Source of the DNA: Anaeramoeba flamelloides
Taxonomy: Eukaryota > Metamonada > Anaeramoebidae
Assembly (NCBI GenBank): GCA_027625915.1
Contig: JANTQA010000072.1
Span: forward strand, 744,001 to 808,000
Length of the DNA: 64,000 nucleotides
Direction of reading: 5' to 3'
The translations under genes and the position numbers were made by a program. Under the pieces are notes generated by a model. That model was not told the origin of the DNA, ran no database searches, and was given only the letters and a program-made list of their open reading frames with translations. Below are positions 48,218 to 60,842 of this stretch, in pieces (position 1 is the first letter of the stretch; each line of letters opens with the position of its first letter).

Positions 48218-49390
48218 TTAAAAACTCATAATAATGAACTTCGCAATAAAAAAAAAAAAAAAAGGTTGTAATACATTGAGAAATTTATCTATTTTTAATT
48301 ACTACATAAAAGTAGACATTAAAGGTCAATAAATATTTTTAAAAAAATTGTAAATTTAAGAAACAGGTGTGTTTTGATTTAGATTTTTTATGTTAGAATA
48401 AAATTGTATCTTAAAAAATTGAGTTTATTTAAATATTTTGAGGTTTAATTTTAAAATTAATAAAAAATATTGTTATTTGTGTTAAAATCAGAAGTTAACA
48501 ATATATGTCCGAACTACCTATAATCTTATCTTCCAATTAAAAAATATTGCATTGAATTTTTTTTCGGTTTCTAATTTATCTAATAATTTTTACATGTTTA
48601 ATAATAAGTCCAATCTAGTCCACACTAATACTTTGATGAAAAAGACTTTTAAAATAATTTGAAAAGTTATACCAATTAATTAATCATACTCTGTGTAAAT
48701 TAGGTTTTAATCCATGATATGAATAAAAAAAAAATCATAATAATTATTAGTATTTTTTCTGACAAATATATATTTTTTGGAATCTGTTCAAGAAATTAAT
48801 TTTGATTATTTGATATTTTTAGAAAGTTTTTCAATCTATTTTATAATTAACTGATATTCAATGGATTTATAAAATTCAATATTTATTTCCAAAATTCTAT
48901 TCATATTTGTCAAAAAAAAAAAAAAAAACTATATCAAGTTTTATTTTTAATCTAAAAAATAATCAAATTCAAGGGAATATATTCACTTTGCTCTGTTTTT
49001 CTCAAAAAACAAACAAAAAAACAAAAAAAAAACCTTTTTATTTTTTCCAGAATTATAATTTTTTAGTTTTTTCAAATAATTGTTTCAAATAAAAAACAAA
49101 TAATCTATTCTTTATTCTACAAAATAAAAATAAAAATAATTATTAATTATTTATATATTAACAAGTTTTTCTATTTTATTATAATTATTAATAATTGATT
49201 AATCGTAATAGTTTTTTTTTTCAAAATTAATAAATTTTTGAATCATGTACAAAATTTTATAAGCCACCACATAATAACAAAGGTAGTTCATTGATTTTTT
49301 TATTTTTCATCTATATTTTTTTTTTTATTAGGCACAGCTAATAATAAATGAAAATACAATTCTACCCACAAGATAAAATTTTTAGTCGGT

Positions 49391-49885
49391 ATAGTAGGGG
49401 AAAAAAATACCCAGGCATGAAAAAAATCCCTGATAAGATTTTTAATTGTGAATATTTGGAAAATTTTTGTTTCTTTTCAATCAAATCCTTTTTTTAAATA
49501 ACCAAATTGTTTATGAACCCTGTAATAAACCTACCAAAAGTTCATTAAAGTGGGCTGTCTCTTGATTACTCAAGTAATTGTTTGATAGTATAAGTAGATC
49601 AACTTTTTTTGAAAAAAAATCCAGATTTATAGAGGTTTACTAGAGTTTGGAAAATGATAATTTTTATTCTTTTTTTTTGATTGATCGAATCGTGTTTTTA
49701 ACAAGTGTAATTTCATTAATTGTCATTCTAACAAGTGAGTGAGTTATAATTTTAAAAGTTTGATTCTTAAAAAAAGGATTTGATTTTAAATAAAATGAAA
49801 TTAAACATAAATTTTCCTAATATTCACAATTAAAAAACTCGTAAAGGATTTTTTTCATGTCTGGGTATTTTTTTCACTACTTTAC
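49391..49885. mobile_element. Family-5 foldback, ~495 bp
   Basis: The left arm has ATACCCAGGCATGAAAAAAA and TTTTTAATTGTGAATATT. The right arm has AATATTCACAATTAAAAA and TTTTTTTCATGTCTGGGTAT. The arms are ~115 bp and the ends TAGTAGGGG / CACTACTTTA. No ORF was found. Half of a second copy is at 43590-43780. Confidence 0.82.
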
Positions 49886-50455
49886 CTTTGTTCACAAAAA
49901 ATGTAATTAACACTTCAGATCTGTTGTTGTAATTATTTGAAATAAATCTAACTTGCATATTCTAAAATCATGAGATTTATAATTAAAGTGGTATGGAATA
50001 CTGTCTTTATCCAATTATCAATGAAAATTTTTTCTTAAGTTTTCCGAATCGTTTTTCAAAATCTTTTTGAAAAAAACCAAATATCTTCTCTAGATCATTT
50101 CAGAATGAAAATCTTGAGATTAATTTAGTTCTTCCTTATTGAACTTTTGAAATAAAATTTATTTTTATTAATATGAATCTCACAGTATTGAATATCTTTG
50201 ACTGTTAATTAACCAAATTGTTTTAAGGAGTGGTTTCAAAAAATGAAATTTTTTAAATTGTTTGCACAAAATAAATTTAAACAATCACTTGACTTTTTTT
50301 TGTTTTTGGGGAGTTTTAAAAAAAAGATCAAAATTAAAAGTTTCTAAAATTCAAAAAAAAATGTTACTGTGGGGGATTTATTTTTAAATTGTAATTAATG
50401 AGATATTTTTTTAAATTGGTTAAAAAAGAAAATTAAATGAAATCAAAATGTTGAT

Positions 50456-51514
50456 TTATTTGTCACTACCTGAGTCTGATGATTTTTTTCTAAAATAAGA
50501 AAAATAAATGACAAGAATTATTGCACCCAACAAAAAGAGAATGACTAAAACCAAAATAATCTAAAAAAGTCCAAAAATTAAAAAAAAGGAAAAAAGAAAA
50601 AAAAGAAAAAAAGAAAAAAAAAGAAAAAATTAGGAATTTAAATTTAAAGTCTCAAGAAACGGATCGTTGTTTTTTTTACAAAAGAAAAAAAAAAAGTAAA
50701 AAAGAAATTAAATGAAAAAATTTACTTTATTTGTTATTTTCCTTCTCAGCATTATTGATAAAAGTCTTGAGTTTTGATCTATATTACTATCTGCTTGGTT
50801 GAGCTATTTATTTGAAGTTCATAAATTTAGGTTTGTTAAGCAATTGATTGAAAGAAAAGAAAATTATAAAAGAAAGTCAAGTTCGGATTATGTTTGTTTT
50901 CAGAAAAACAAAAAGAATTCAGTGAAAGTGAAAAAAAAAACAAAAAATATAAATAAACGGAAAAATACTATAAAAAAAAAAAAAAGAAAATTTACATTAT
51001 TTTTGGTGTTTTCAATTGTTTTTCTTTGGCCATGAAGATCGTCGAGAACCCCGACTGCGATCTCTTCCACTTCCAGCGCCTTTGAGTGGCCGCTTTTAAG
51101 AAGGTTTGTAGAATTGTTTAATTTTTCTTTTGTGTTAATCAATTCCTCTCGTGAATCTTTGGAATTTGTTATTAAGTCTTCTCTGCCTGCAAAAAGTTTC
51201 AGTCGATCTTCGTCTTCGTTTGGAAAGGACGATGTTGCCTTTCGAAGTTCGTTACGTAGCTTTTGATACTCTGATTTGTATTCTAACAATTTGTTTTTAC
51301 ATTTTTCTCTAACCCCCGAAGAGAGTGATCTCACTTCAACTTCCATTTGTTGCAAGATTTCATACACCTCTTCAAGATCCCTTTCGGTCGCACGGATATA
51401 GGATTTACGTTGTTCTCCACTAAAATCAGGGATCTGTGAAGTTTTGTCCCGGATTGAAAGGCACAACGAAGCGTATTCTTCTTCAAGGTTATCAAAAATT
51501 TCTGTTGACTCCAT
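50456..51514 (-). CDS. VTI1: Vti1-type Qb-SNARE, 233 residues in three exons
   Basis: The exons are 51514-50996 (173 codons), 50803-50726 (26 codons) and 50560-50456 (34 codons plus stop), all joined GT-AG in phase 0. Vti1 is a tail-anchored SNARE that drives fusion in Golgi, endosome and vacuole/lysosome traffic. The N-terminal ~95 residues form the Vti1 three-helix domain (MESTEIFDNLEEEYASL opening). The SNARE motif covers ~140-198; Q163 in LHGQR is the zero-layer glutamine. Exon 2 completes the motif (SRLLSIMLRRKITNK), and exon 3 encodes the membrane anchor (IILVLVILFLLGAIILVIYF) with a short basic and acidic tail. This ends at the normal family length. Introns are 192 and 165 bp, free of mobile elements. 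Without splicing, exon 1 would run on into a false Phe-rich end. Confidence 0.94.
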
Positions 51515-54500
51515 GGGTATTAAGTTGATTATTAAAAGAATATATTAATAAAAAAATTATGATTTTTTGGTATTGGAGAAAAAATGATTTTCACAAACAC
51601 ACTTGTTTTGAACTAAAATCTTTTACAATAATTTGTTTTCTTTTTAGCTTTGAATTTATCAATTCTTAATAATCCTTTTCGTATTATTGGAGACACAAAA
51701 CTGAAAGTTCTTGAAAATCTTGAAACTTACAGTGAGCATTCTTTCAAGATTAAGTACTCTTTTAGATTTTTTCATACAAGAATTTAGATATTCTAAAAAT
51801 TCAAAAAAAACCATTTTTAGTTCAATTTCCTTTTTCTTAATCAAAAGAGCTCTTCTTCCAAAACCACCCAATTCAAGTCATTTTTTTAACATCGAGTAAT
51901 TTATCCAGTTAGTTTTGATTTGAACCAAAAAATTCTTTATTCGATAATTAAGTAAAAAAAAATGCTTAAATTAAAAATTTAATTAAACTATTTGTCTTTA
52001 TTTTTTAATTATCAGTAGTCGTACACCGATTATTACAAACAAGCAATTAAACTTTATTAAGCAACTACCTTTTTCAACTTTTGGAAAAATAAGTTCTCTT
52101 TTTGAAAAGAATTTCAATTGTTACTATTAATTTAGATATTATTAAAATGATATTTTTACAGTTTTTTGGGTTGGATCTTTTGTCCAGTTTAAAGTCTTAT
52201 AAAAGCTCAGCTAATGTTAATGAGAGAATTGTGAAGTGTGAAGGTTTGTAATTTCCAATTCAATGAGTGGATAAAACGGAGGAATTGTGGCAATCGAACT
52301 TAATTTAGTTTTCTCTACATTACTGGTCGTTTTTAAAAGTTGCTAGAAGATGAGATATTAGTTACAAATTAATCAAAATAAGGCTCAGCAAAACTTAATA
52401 ACGGACAGAATAATGATTGTCCATAATAACATATAATCTTTTTTCTCAATTCAAATAATAATAAACTATCTTGCATAATAATTAGCCCATTAAAAATCAA
52501 ATTTTAAATAAAAATATTTTTAATAATTGAAGTTATCTATTATAATATAAAAATTTAGATTTTAATATTCAATACTATACTCAAGAGATATTTATTTTTT
52601 GTCTAAAAATAAAAGAAAGAAAAATAAAAAAAACTGTTAAAAAAAATTGGGACATTTATTTTGAAAGAAGCATTACATGAAAAATAGAAAATTTAAAAAA
52701 GTAAAAAAACCCATTTATCGATTCTCCTTCCATTTGAATAACTAAATCTAATCTCTTTTTCATATTTGAATTCAAATTTTCCATAATTCATCTGTTACTT
52801 CTTTCAATTTTTTCATTTTCATTTTCCATTTTAACAAAACAGTGTTGAAAAAATAAAAAGGAGAAAAAATGATTTATTTGCAAACTCTTCATTGTGAGAG
52901 GAAAAACTTCAAAAAGATACAAAAGCAATACATTATTCAAATGTAAGGTTGGTCATTTATTATGAAATTTAGTGTATAATAAAAAAAGGTGTGCACATTA
53001 AGTTATTTCAATAAAAAGCTGGGCAAATTTACTTGAAAATATCTTTATTAATCACAATCGTCATAAAACTATTCAAATATACAAAACCATTAACAACCAT
53101 TTCTTGATTCTTAGTAATAGTTCAAATCTTTGTTAGTCTGGTATTACATAAATAAATTATATTAACATTTCTGATTTCAATTTTATCTGATAATTTTGAG
53201 CTCTAAAATTGGTGTTTATTATTTTTCTTTTTGATGGAAAAAATTTTCCTAACTTGTTAAATCTCAAAAAATATTCAAATAGAATGGGAAACATAAATCT
53301 GAATTTGATTCTTTAAAAAGTAATTTGTACCAGTACCATATTTACAGTTTTTTTAATAAAATTGATTGTACTCTTGTTTTCTTTAAAAAAAGCATTTTTT
53401 TTTTTTTCGATTTTGTAAATATATTCTAACAGACATATTTTGAAATTAATATCATAACAATTGATCCATTTGTATTAATATTTCTCTAAAATTTTGAATA
53501 ACAAATTAAAAAATACATTCCTTTAACAAATATAATTTGTAATAAAATGTTTCAAGAAAAAAATCCACTTTTTTGGAAAAACATCAAATTAAAGAAATTA
53601 AATAAAAAAAAATAATAAAATAAAAAGAAGTACAAGTCAGAGAAAAAGTAAAATGTATAAAAAAATGAAATCAGTTTACAAAATTTTTAGTGATTTTTAG
53701 GGATTGATAAAAAAAAATAAATAATTATAAAATCAAACAACAAAAACAATTCAATATTTCTAAAGAAGAATTTATAAAAATATACATTATCGTTAAAGTA
53801 AAACAGAATTGGATGAATAAGTCAAAATTGAAAATTATAATTCTTTTTGAATATTCTTTTCAAAGAACCGATAATTTATTTACCAAAATTTTAGAGAAAA
53901 AAGAGTTTTCTAATGAAGAATAAATAATTAAATTGTAGAAAAAAGGTGAAAGTGTACTAGATAGAAAACATAGTCCATGATGAGTATAAATATACTTTTT
54001 TTTTGTAAATTTATAGATTTAACCATCCTGTTTGGTTTTAATTTATTTTTATATGATGGGTGTGTAAATGGAATATCTGGTCATCGTATCTAATGATTTT
54101 AATTGTAGCGTTGTATTTATTTAGTTTAAAAAAAGATTTTAATGATTGGGTTTTGAATAAATTGGGTAACGGGATTTTTTTAAAATTCGCTTACAACTAA
54201 AAAATCAAAATATTAATATCAGAAGGGCATGAAAAATGCATTTAATATGTTTTTATCTGAATATTTCTCATTTTTTTATTTAAAAAGACAAATAAAGTTT
54301 TACAAAAGTTAGTTTCTTAAAAAAAATTTACAAAATTAAAGCTCGTAAAATTTACAACTAAAAAAGCTTATTTTTGACTTTAGAACAAAAATAAGCATGA
54401 TTGAAAATGGTTTATTCCTAAGTAATCACATGAGAGATAAAAAATTCCATTAGATGGAATTTTATTTTTTTAGATTAAAAATAATTGTCTTTTGGATTTT

Positions 54501-56916
54501 GAACTAATTTTACCTTTATTTTTTCTCAACATTATTTTACTTCTAACTCAAAGTGTTAAGTTAATAGTTGATATTTTTTTCACACCATACATACTCCTAA
54601 AAATATAAGTAGTTTGTATACTTAGAGAGGTTACTTTTGTATAGAAAGATCTTTAGAATTTTGGAAAACTTGTAATTATTTTCAGAGATAAAGGACTGAG
54701 AAACTTTGATTTGTAATCAAATGAAAATTCCATTAGTGTGTATTTTATCTTTAAAAATATTTTTTTATTTATTTTTACTAAAGCCAATGCTTTTTTTAAA
54801 GAAAACGAAAATTAACCGAATGAAGTAACAAAACAAATTGTTTTGGGGGAAACTATTGGGTAAAAGGAACTATATTTTTTCTTTTCTTTTTTTTTTTTTG
54901 AGAAGAGTGGTTGGGTTGAAAGATAAGAATGTAAGTTGTTATGAAAAATCTTTTTTTGTGTCTTTTTGTTTTTTTTTTTTTTTTTGTACCTTATGAGGTG
55001 AAATATTGTTTTTTAGAGCATCTTAAGAGTAAACTTGTGAAAAAAAATAGAAGTTGCTTCTCTTACATAAAATAAATCAATATACAATTGGAATTTCTTT
55101 AGATTTGCGGTATTTTAAAGTTTGTGGTATTGAAGATTTATCTTGTAAGTTCTCTAAAATTAAAATAATGTTAAAATGCTAATAATTAGTGTATTAAACA
55201 ACAAATTATAGATTGTTTACTAACCGTCTCAATTAAATCAAGCAATTCACCTTTCTGTTAATTGCGACTCCATCTTTTTTTATTTTTTATTTTTTTTTAA
55301 TAAGTCAACCATCTTATATTTACTGGTACAATTTAAAATTGAATAACTAATAAGTTTACCAATTAATTCTTACTCTGACACAAAAAAAAATTTTTTTTTT
55401 TTTTTTATCTCCAAAAATAGAAAAACCCAAAAAAAAAAATTATATTATTTCAGTATTTAATAATTGATCGTTTACGAACCTCCAGAGAGAACTATTTTTG
55501 CAATTTTAATAAAATTCAAATGTTTCTAAACAACTATTAGCTGAAATGCTTAAAGTTTAATTACTTTTACTCCCCTCTTGCTTAAATTAAATATTTTTTC
55601 AATATATTTACAATATAATAAAAATCATTTGTAAAATAATATCAAAGTTGATTATTTGATTATTAATCAACTAATTTCATTTTCATGGATAATTTCAGGC
55701 TCTCACCAGTTATTTTAAACCTATCTTTATTTTTTTTTTCCACTCTTCGCTCTTTACTTTCTTCCATTTTTTCCCTACTTCTTCATTTTTTACTCTTTCT
55801 TTTCATTTTTTTCAAGAAAACTAAATAAAATTTCAATTACTTTTGATGATTGTATATGTATTTGGTGCTCTTTGAATTAGAAGTCTCACATTTAGTCACT
55901 TCAAAATTCTCTCTTTAACAAATTAGATGACTCTTTCATCTAACCCTTAACAATAAAAACTAATCTACATTTCAAGACACATTCAGAAAGATATTTTTCA
56001 ACTTTGAAGTCTCAGTATTGATGATTGAACCTATCTATAATTTTTTTAAACAATGTAGTTTTTATCATTAAAATTGTTGGTTTTTTTACTTACACAACAG
56101 ATCAGGTTTAATTGATGAGATCAACAAATATTACTACTACTTGATTTATCAAATTTATAGAGACATTAGAACCGTAGAGAACCAATACGATTGACCTTCA
56201 ATATCAGCATACTTTAATTTGAGTCTTCTCCTTGTTAGACGCCAATCCCTTAACAAACTAAAAAAAAATTAATCCAAAAATTTTTATAATTTGAGAGAAG
56301 ACAATTGAATTTTCATAAATATTGCCTTAATATACCGAAAACAAAAATAAAAACGAGTGGTAGTCGATTTTAAGTGTTTTAATTTTCGATCTAACTTATA
56401 AAGATCAAAAAATGACCACCAAAACATCAAATAAAAATTGATAATTTCTCAAAGGTTTGGTGGTTAAGTTATTTTTTAGGTTTCTGTTTCAAGATTTTTT
56501 GGGAGATGGAAACCATTCAGAAATTAACCATTTGACTAATTCGGTTTGTTATAATAATTTAAAATCTGAAAGATCCAAACAAATTCCGAATTACTAAATT
56601 TGTTTTGAAAAATGTTTTGATCGAATTTGGGTTTGTAGTCAAGTATTATTAGAAAGGAAAAAAGAAAAGAAAGAATTTTTCTGGTTGTATTGTTTTTAAT
56701 TTTGAATAAGCCCAAAAAGAAAAAACAAGAACAATTTCAAATAGTTGGTTTGCTGTTCGTATTTTTTCCAAAAAAGAAAAAAAAGAAATTAAATAAATTG
56801 TAAAAAAAGATAACCTTAATTGGATATTATTTATTGTAAAAATATTTTAAACAATTTAAAGTTTGTTGATTTAAGATAAAAAGGAAAAAAATCAAGAATT
56901 AAGAAAGTGATTTCTA
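51515..56916. other. 5.4 kb intergenic region with no clear gene
   Basis: It contains small open segments at 51649-51728 (rejected), two short perfect hairpins at about 54365-54396 and 54438-54464, and a reversed block at 55870-55960 similar to those at 13700 and 13945. The rest is AT-rich with many homopolymer tracts and no recognised feature. Confidence 0.5.
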
Positions 56917-57206
56917 TTAGAGAATAGTACAGCAACTATCAAGATCTTCTGGTTTTTTCCATCTTCCACTTGAGTTGTCAAAATCGGGAACAAGTGGATC
57001 TTCGACGGTTGTTGAAAATTTTATAATTCTAAAGAGAAGAAATCAAAAGCAAGGTTATTAAAAATAAAAAAAAAAAAAAAAACTTTTGTTAAAATACGTT
57101 GTTTAAATGCGTTTATCGGTCAAAGAGAAAAAACTTACGATTGTATTGTTTTGTCTGATGATTCGTTTGTTCCTAGTTCTTCTTTCGATAAGTTGGTAAC
57201 ACTCAT
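56917..57206 (-). CDS. Small prenylated G-protein-gamma-like protein, 59 residues in two exons
   Basis: The exons are 57206-57139 (22 codons plus 2 bases) and 57028-56917 (1 base plus 36 codons and TAA). The 110 bp intron has GTAAGT and CTTTAG borders and the split Ser codon is restored. The protein starts MSVTNLSKEELG, contains QSIIKFSTTVEDPLVPDF, and ends DSCCTIL. C56-T-I-L is a CaaX box; a final Leu favours geranylgeranylation. A hydrophobic helix, then D-P-L-V-P, a Trp and a Cys-Cys CaaX end is the C-terminal plan of heterotrimeric G-gamma subunits, which anchor G-beta to membranes. The usual N-terminal coiled coil is very short here, so an unseen upstream exon or a different small prenylated protein is possible. 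Confidence 0.58.
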
Positions 57207-58619
57207 TTAAAATAATCTTACAAATTAAAAAAAACAATTTGATTCTAAAGTTTTTAGAAAAAATAAGAAATATTTTTTGGCAAATTGCAAAATGTAAACA
57301 ATATCCTTCCCATCTACTAAAAAAACAACACACAAAATAAGTGTTTCAAATCTGAAACTTTTTAAAAAGTTTTTCTTAAATTTCGAAAACTATCAAACAG
57401 AAATGGTATTTGTATTTTTAAATTACTAGATTGTAACGAAGTTCTTTCTTTTTTTGTTTGAAAAAATAAATTCCTAATTTTTTTTTCCAAATAAATTTGA
57501 TCATTAAGACAAAGAAGTTTGGGTGCAGTAAGAACAACAAAAAAATCAACCATTTTTAAAATAATAAGAATTTTCTTTTCATGAACATCCCTTCCAATAA
57601 GAAATTGAAACCAAGTCAAGGGTAAAAAATTTAAGAACCAATTGTTCAGATCATATAATTGAAACGTTTAATAATTTGGGTAACACTTTGGAAAACTTTT
57701 TTTCCTCCTAAAAAAAACTACTTTATTCGATTTTTAAATTTTTTTAAATTTGAGTATTACTTTTTGAGAAAATTTGTTTGATTAAATCGAATTCAAAAAT
57801 TAAAACAACCCAAACACAACACAAATAATACACTAACTAATAAAGATCACTTTTTTGTCGTTGAATTGAAAAAACAACCTGTTTTTGTGAACATAATTTA
57901 TTTTGAGACATTCCAAATTAAAGTTAAAGTTAACCCAAACATTATCATTCAGGAAACACATTACCTCTTGTTATTTCAAAAAAAATGACAAGAACAAATT
58001 AATTTTTATTCCTTTTTCACTTTTTTTGTTACTTTGTATTTTCTTTAAAAAATTTGACTGCTTCGAAATTATTCGTTTTTTGGTTTTTAGATAATTGGTG
58101 GTATTGCTGAATTCGTCTCTTTTTAATTCAAATTATTAAAAATTTGTTTTTCTTTTTTATAACTAAAAAATATTAATTTTTAGGTTACGAAACTTATATT
58201 TATCATCGATTTTTTTAAACTCATTGGTTAGTTTTGTAAGCTTTTTAAAATATAAATGGGAAAAAATGTTGCCTTCTTCTTCCTTTGCCAATTTTTAACT
58301 TGCCTATAAAGTTCGCAAATACAATAATTTGAATTTTCTTTCTATTAATTGGGTTTGACACCAAAGATTCTTTTTTTTTGGCTTTCTATGGTCAAATCCT
58401 CAATCCTTGATAAATTCCAACATCCAAATTAAAATTAAATTATCATTTTAAAAAGTTTGCCTATTTAAATTACTTCAGACAATTTTCCTCGATTTTTGGA
58501 ATAATTATCTCTGCAAATCACTATAATTCATTCAGAAAACTTCTCCTCCCCGTTTATTGGATGGCCACTGTTTCAATGGAATTTGAAAACTTACTTTAGA
58601 AATTTTCTCATTCTTATTC
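57207..58619. other. Intergenic region, no gene recognised
   Basis: Short open frames at 57362-57619 and 57903-58094 have no recognisable domain. A slightly GC-richer patch at 58530-58600 contains no usable frame. The promoter of the G-gamma-like gene should be at the left end, but no motif is evident. Confidence 0.5.
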
Positions 58620-59850
58620 TAAATCCATTTCCATTTTAGGTATGATTTTAAATGAAAATTAGTACCCTTATAAAAATTTCACATTAAGGCAGAAAATTCG
58701 AATTCTAGTACAGTATGTTAAATAACCTGTGTCGACTTAAATAATTGTCGTTTTTTAAAATTTAACTGTGGTTTTTTGAAAAACGTGTTTTTAACTGTTG
58801 TTTTCCAACTTTTTTCAGTTGTTTTCGTTTTTTAATTGTGGCCAACAATTAAAAGTTTTCAAAAGTGGGCTTATTTTTAAAAAGGAAGTATATCTTGACA
58901 ATATTACTATCATTCTCTAAGCTAAAAAAGAAATTTTTATTCAAAGTTTTCAAGAAATATTATTTCTTCGATTTTGATAGAAAAATTGAAAGATCTTATG
59001 TAAATCTCTGAAAATTGATCTTATAAGAGATTTAATTTCCTCTCATTATTAAACTTGTTGAAAATGAATTGATTTATAAATAATTTAGTCATTGGGTATG
59101 TTCTTGCAGAATTTTAGATCAGATAAAATATGGGTTAATTAACTTTTGATTCAATATGAAATATTCTTTCATTTTGGATTCTTATCTCCTCCAATATAGG
59201 CAAAAAAAAACAAGTAAATAATTAAACCAAATACAAGATATGATTTGAAGACGATTGGCGAAAGGAAAAAAGAAAATGTATTGGAATTTTTGGTTCATAG
59301 CTTTTTTAAAAAAACTTTGAAAAATTGATATCTCATTTTGTTAATATGCCGAGGTATCAGCAAAAAAGTTTTTAAGGAACTTGTTTTATCCTTTTTATTG
59401 ATTTTTTTTTGTATTTATTCAAACTCAAAGTTATGTTGTTGTGGATTTTCGTGTTGGTTTGTTTAAATTTGGTTGAATTCGATCTCTTTTATCAGGAGAT
59501 TGGTCTTGAAGGTTATAGAAAAACACTACGATCATATGATCTATTGTACATATTGGTTGATTTGAAAGTATAGTTAAACTGAACTTTATTTTTTTGTTGA
59601 ACACAAAATAAAAACAGAAAACCACAGTTATTGAAAAAAAAAAACGTTTAAAAAAAAAAAAACCACAGTTATTTCAAAAAACAACACAAATAATTTTCAA
59701 AAACATATATTAAAACGCCGACACGGGTTATTGAACATACTGTAAAATAATTTGGGTCAAAAAAATTATAAAAAATGTACCTGAATTTGAGATTTTTTTT
59801 TACTTTAATTTTCGTTCAAAGATTATTCCTGAAGAGTGGAACTTACCATA
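58620..59850. mobile_element. Family-1 MITE split by a later insertion
   Basis: The left part (to 58710) has ATTAAGGCAGAAAATTCGAA and TTCTAGTA; the right part (from 59743) has TAAAATAATTTG, CTGAATTTGAGATTTTT and GAAGAGTGGAACTTACC. Joined, they would equal the ~200 bp family-1 element seen at 60640 and 61651. The outer edges are approximate. Confidence 0.75.
58709..59744. mobile_element. 1032 bp TA-flanked DNA element nested in a family-1 MITE
   Basis: The body is 58711-59742, bounded by TA on both sides. The left end is CAGTATGTTAAATAACCTGT and GTCG; the right end is the reverse complement, CGACACGGGTTATTGAACAT then ACTG. Subterminal blocks with AACTGTGGTTTTTT also recur inverted near both ends. 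There is no transposase frame, so it is non-autonomous. Tc1/mariner type by its target site. Confidence 0.85.
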
Positions 59851-60109
59851 TTTTTTTAGCAAATAAAGTTTTCAAAGCAGATAGTAAGATTGAATTCCCA
59901 TTGTGTGCTTGTTTATTTGCCATAAATTCTGTTTTAGAGCACACTAGTGAAATAAAAACCATAAATAAAAGTCAGTGTTTCCAAATTGAAAAAAAGGTTA
60001 ATTGGTAGAAATTTTATCACCTACCCAAGTTACCAAAAAACCAAGGTTGATAATATAAAAACTCGTTATTCAAATAAAAGTCTTTGTATTTTTTTTTTTT
60101 TTCCAGTAG

Positions 60110-60415
60110 ATCATCAATTTCATCCAGTTATAATATACCTATGCTAAAATTCATTTTAAAGTAAACTCCTCGATCTTTATTGAAATTTTTAAATTTAGAA
60201 ATAAATTTTGTTTAAAATTTTTCGTATTTTTTTAAAAAAATTTACTGTTTTTTTAAATTAAAAAAATTCTTCAAAGTTAACACTATTTTTAGTGAGAAAA
60301 TTTTATATTTTATCCTTCCTTTAAAGAGATTCTTTTTTAAGACGAAAACTTTATTTAACAGACACCTTCTTTAATTATTGGTTTATTATTGGTTTCTCTT
60401 AACACCCAATTGATA
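60110..60415 (-). mobile_element. Family-2 MITE, reversed partial copy
   Basis: TAAACTCCTCGATCTTTA and TTATTGGTTTCT match, in reverse, blocks of 14478-14940. The ends with the CAGTG termini are missing. Confidence 0.5.
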
Positions 60416-60639
60416 CAGTTTGTTCAATATCTCGTGTTGACTTTAATAATTTTTTTCTGAACTTTAGTGTTGTTTTTCAAAATTTTTGAATTTAGTATTT
60501 TTTTGAAAAAATATTGATATTATTTTCTTTTTTTATATCTTGTAGAAATGAAAACTTTTCAAGATTTCGTTATTTAATCTCTATTTCTTTTAATTTCGCT
60601 TAATCTGTGGCTTTTATAGAAAAAAGGTAGCACGGCATT

Positions 60640-60842
60640 TACAGCCAGTTTCACTTTTAAGGCACAAAATTTCAACAAAATTTAAGGCACAAAAAAAAAA
60701 CTTAAATTAAAGCACAAAATTCAAATTCTAGTAAAAATAAATTGTAAAAAAAAAAAATTCCAAATTTTGTGCCTTAATTTGAGATTCTTTTGTGTCTTAA
60801 ATTTCGTTAAAAGTTTGTGCCTTAAAAGTGAAACTGGCTGTA
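60640..60842. mobile_element. Family-1 TA-flanked MITE, ~200 bp
   Basis: The left end is TACAGCCAGTTTCACTTTTA with AGGCACAAAA; the right end is the exact mirror, GTGAAACTGGCTGTA. The termini are nearly perfect, so it is one of the younger copies. Confidence 0.88.

Larger units (their letters stand above)
46417..50455. other. Intergenic region between convergent MPI and VTI1 genes
   Basis: It contains a 72-base hairpin (46735-46806), a family-3 MITE (47679-48217) and a family-5 foldback (49391-49885). Three similar T-rich blocks with TTTTACGGATTTTTTATTT lie just after the MPI stop (46478-46545). No other gene is visible. Confidence 0.6.

Noticed and set aside
51649-51728. Open segment (LNLSILNNPFRIIGD) with CTTTTTAG and GTGAGC borders upstream of VTI1
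   Set aside because: No partner exon or family; the opposite strand is equally open here.
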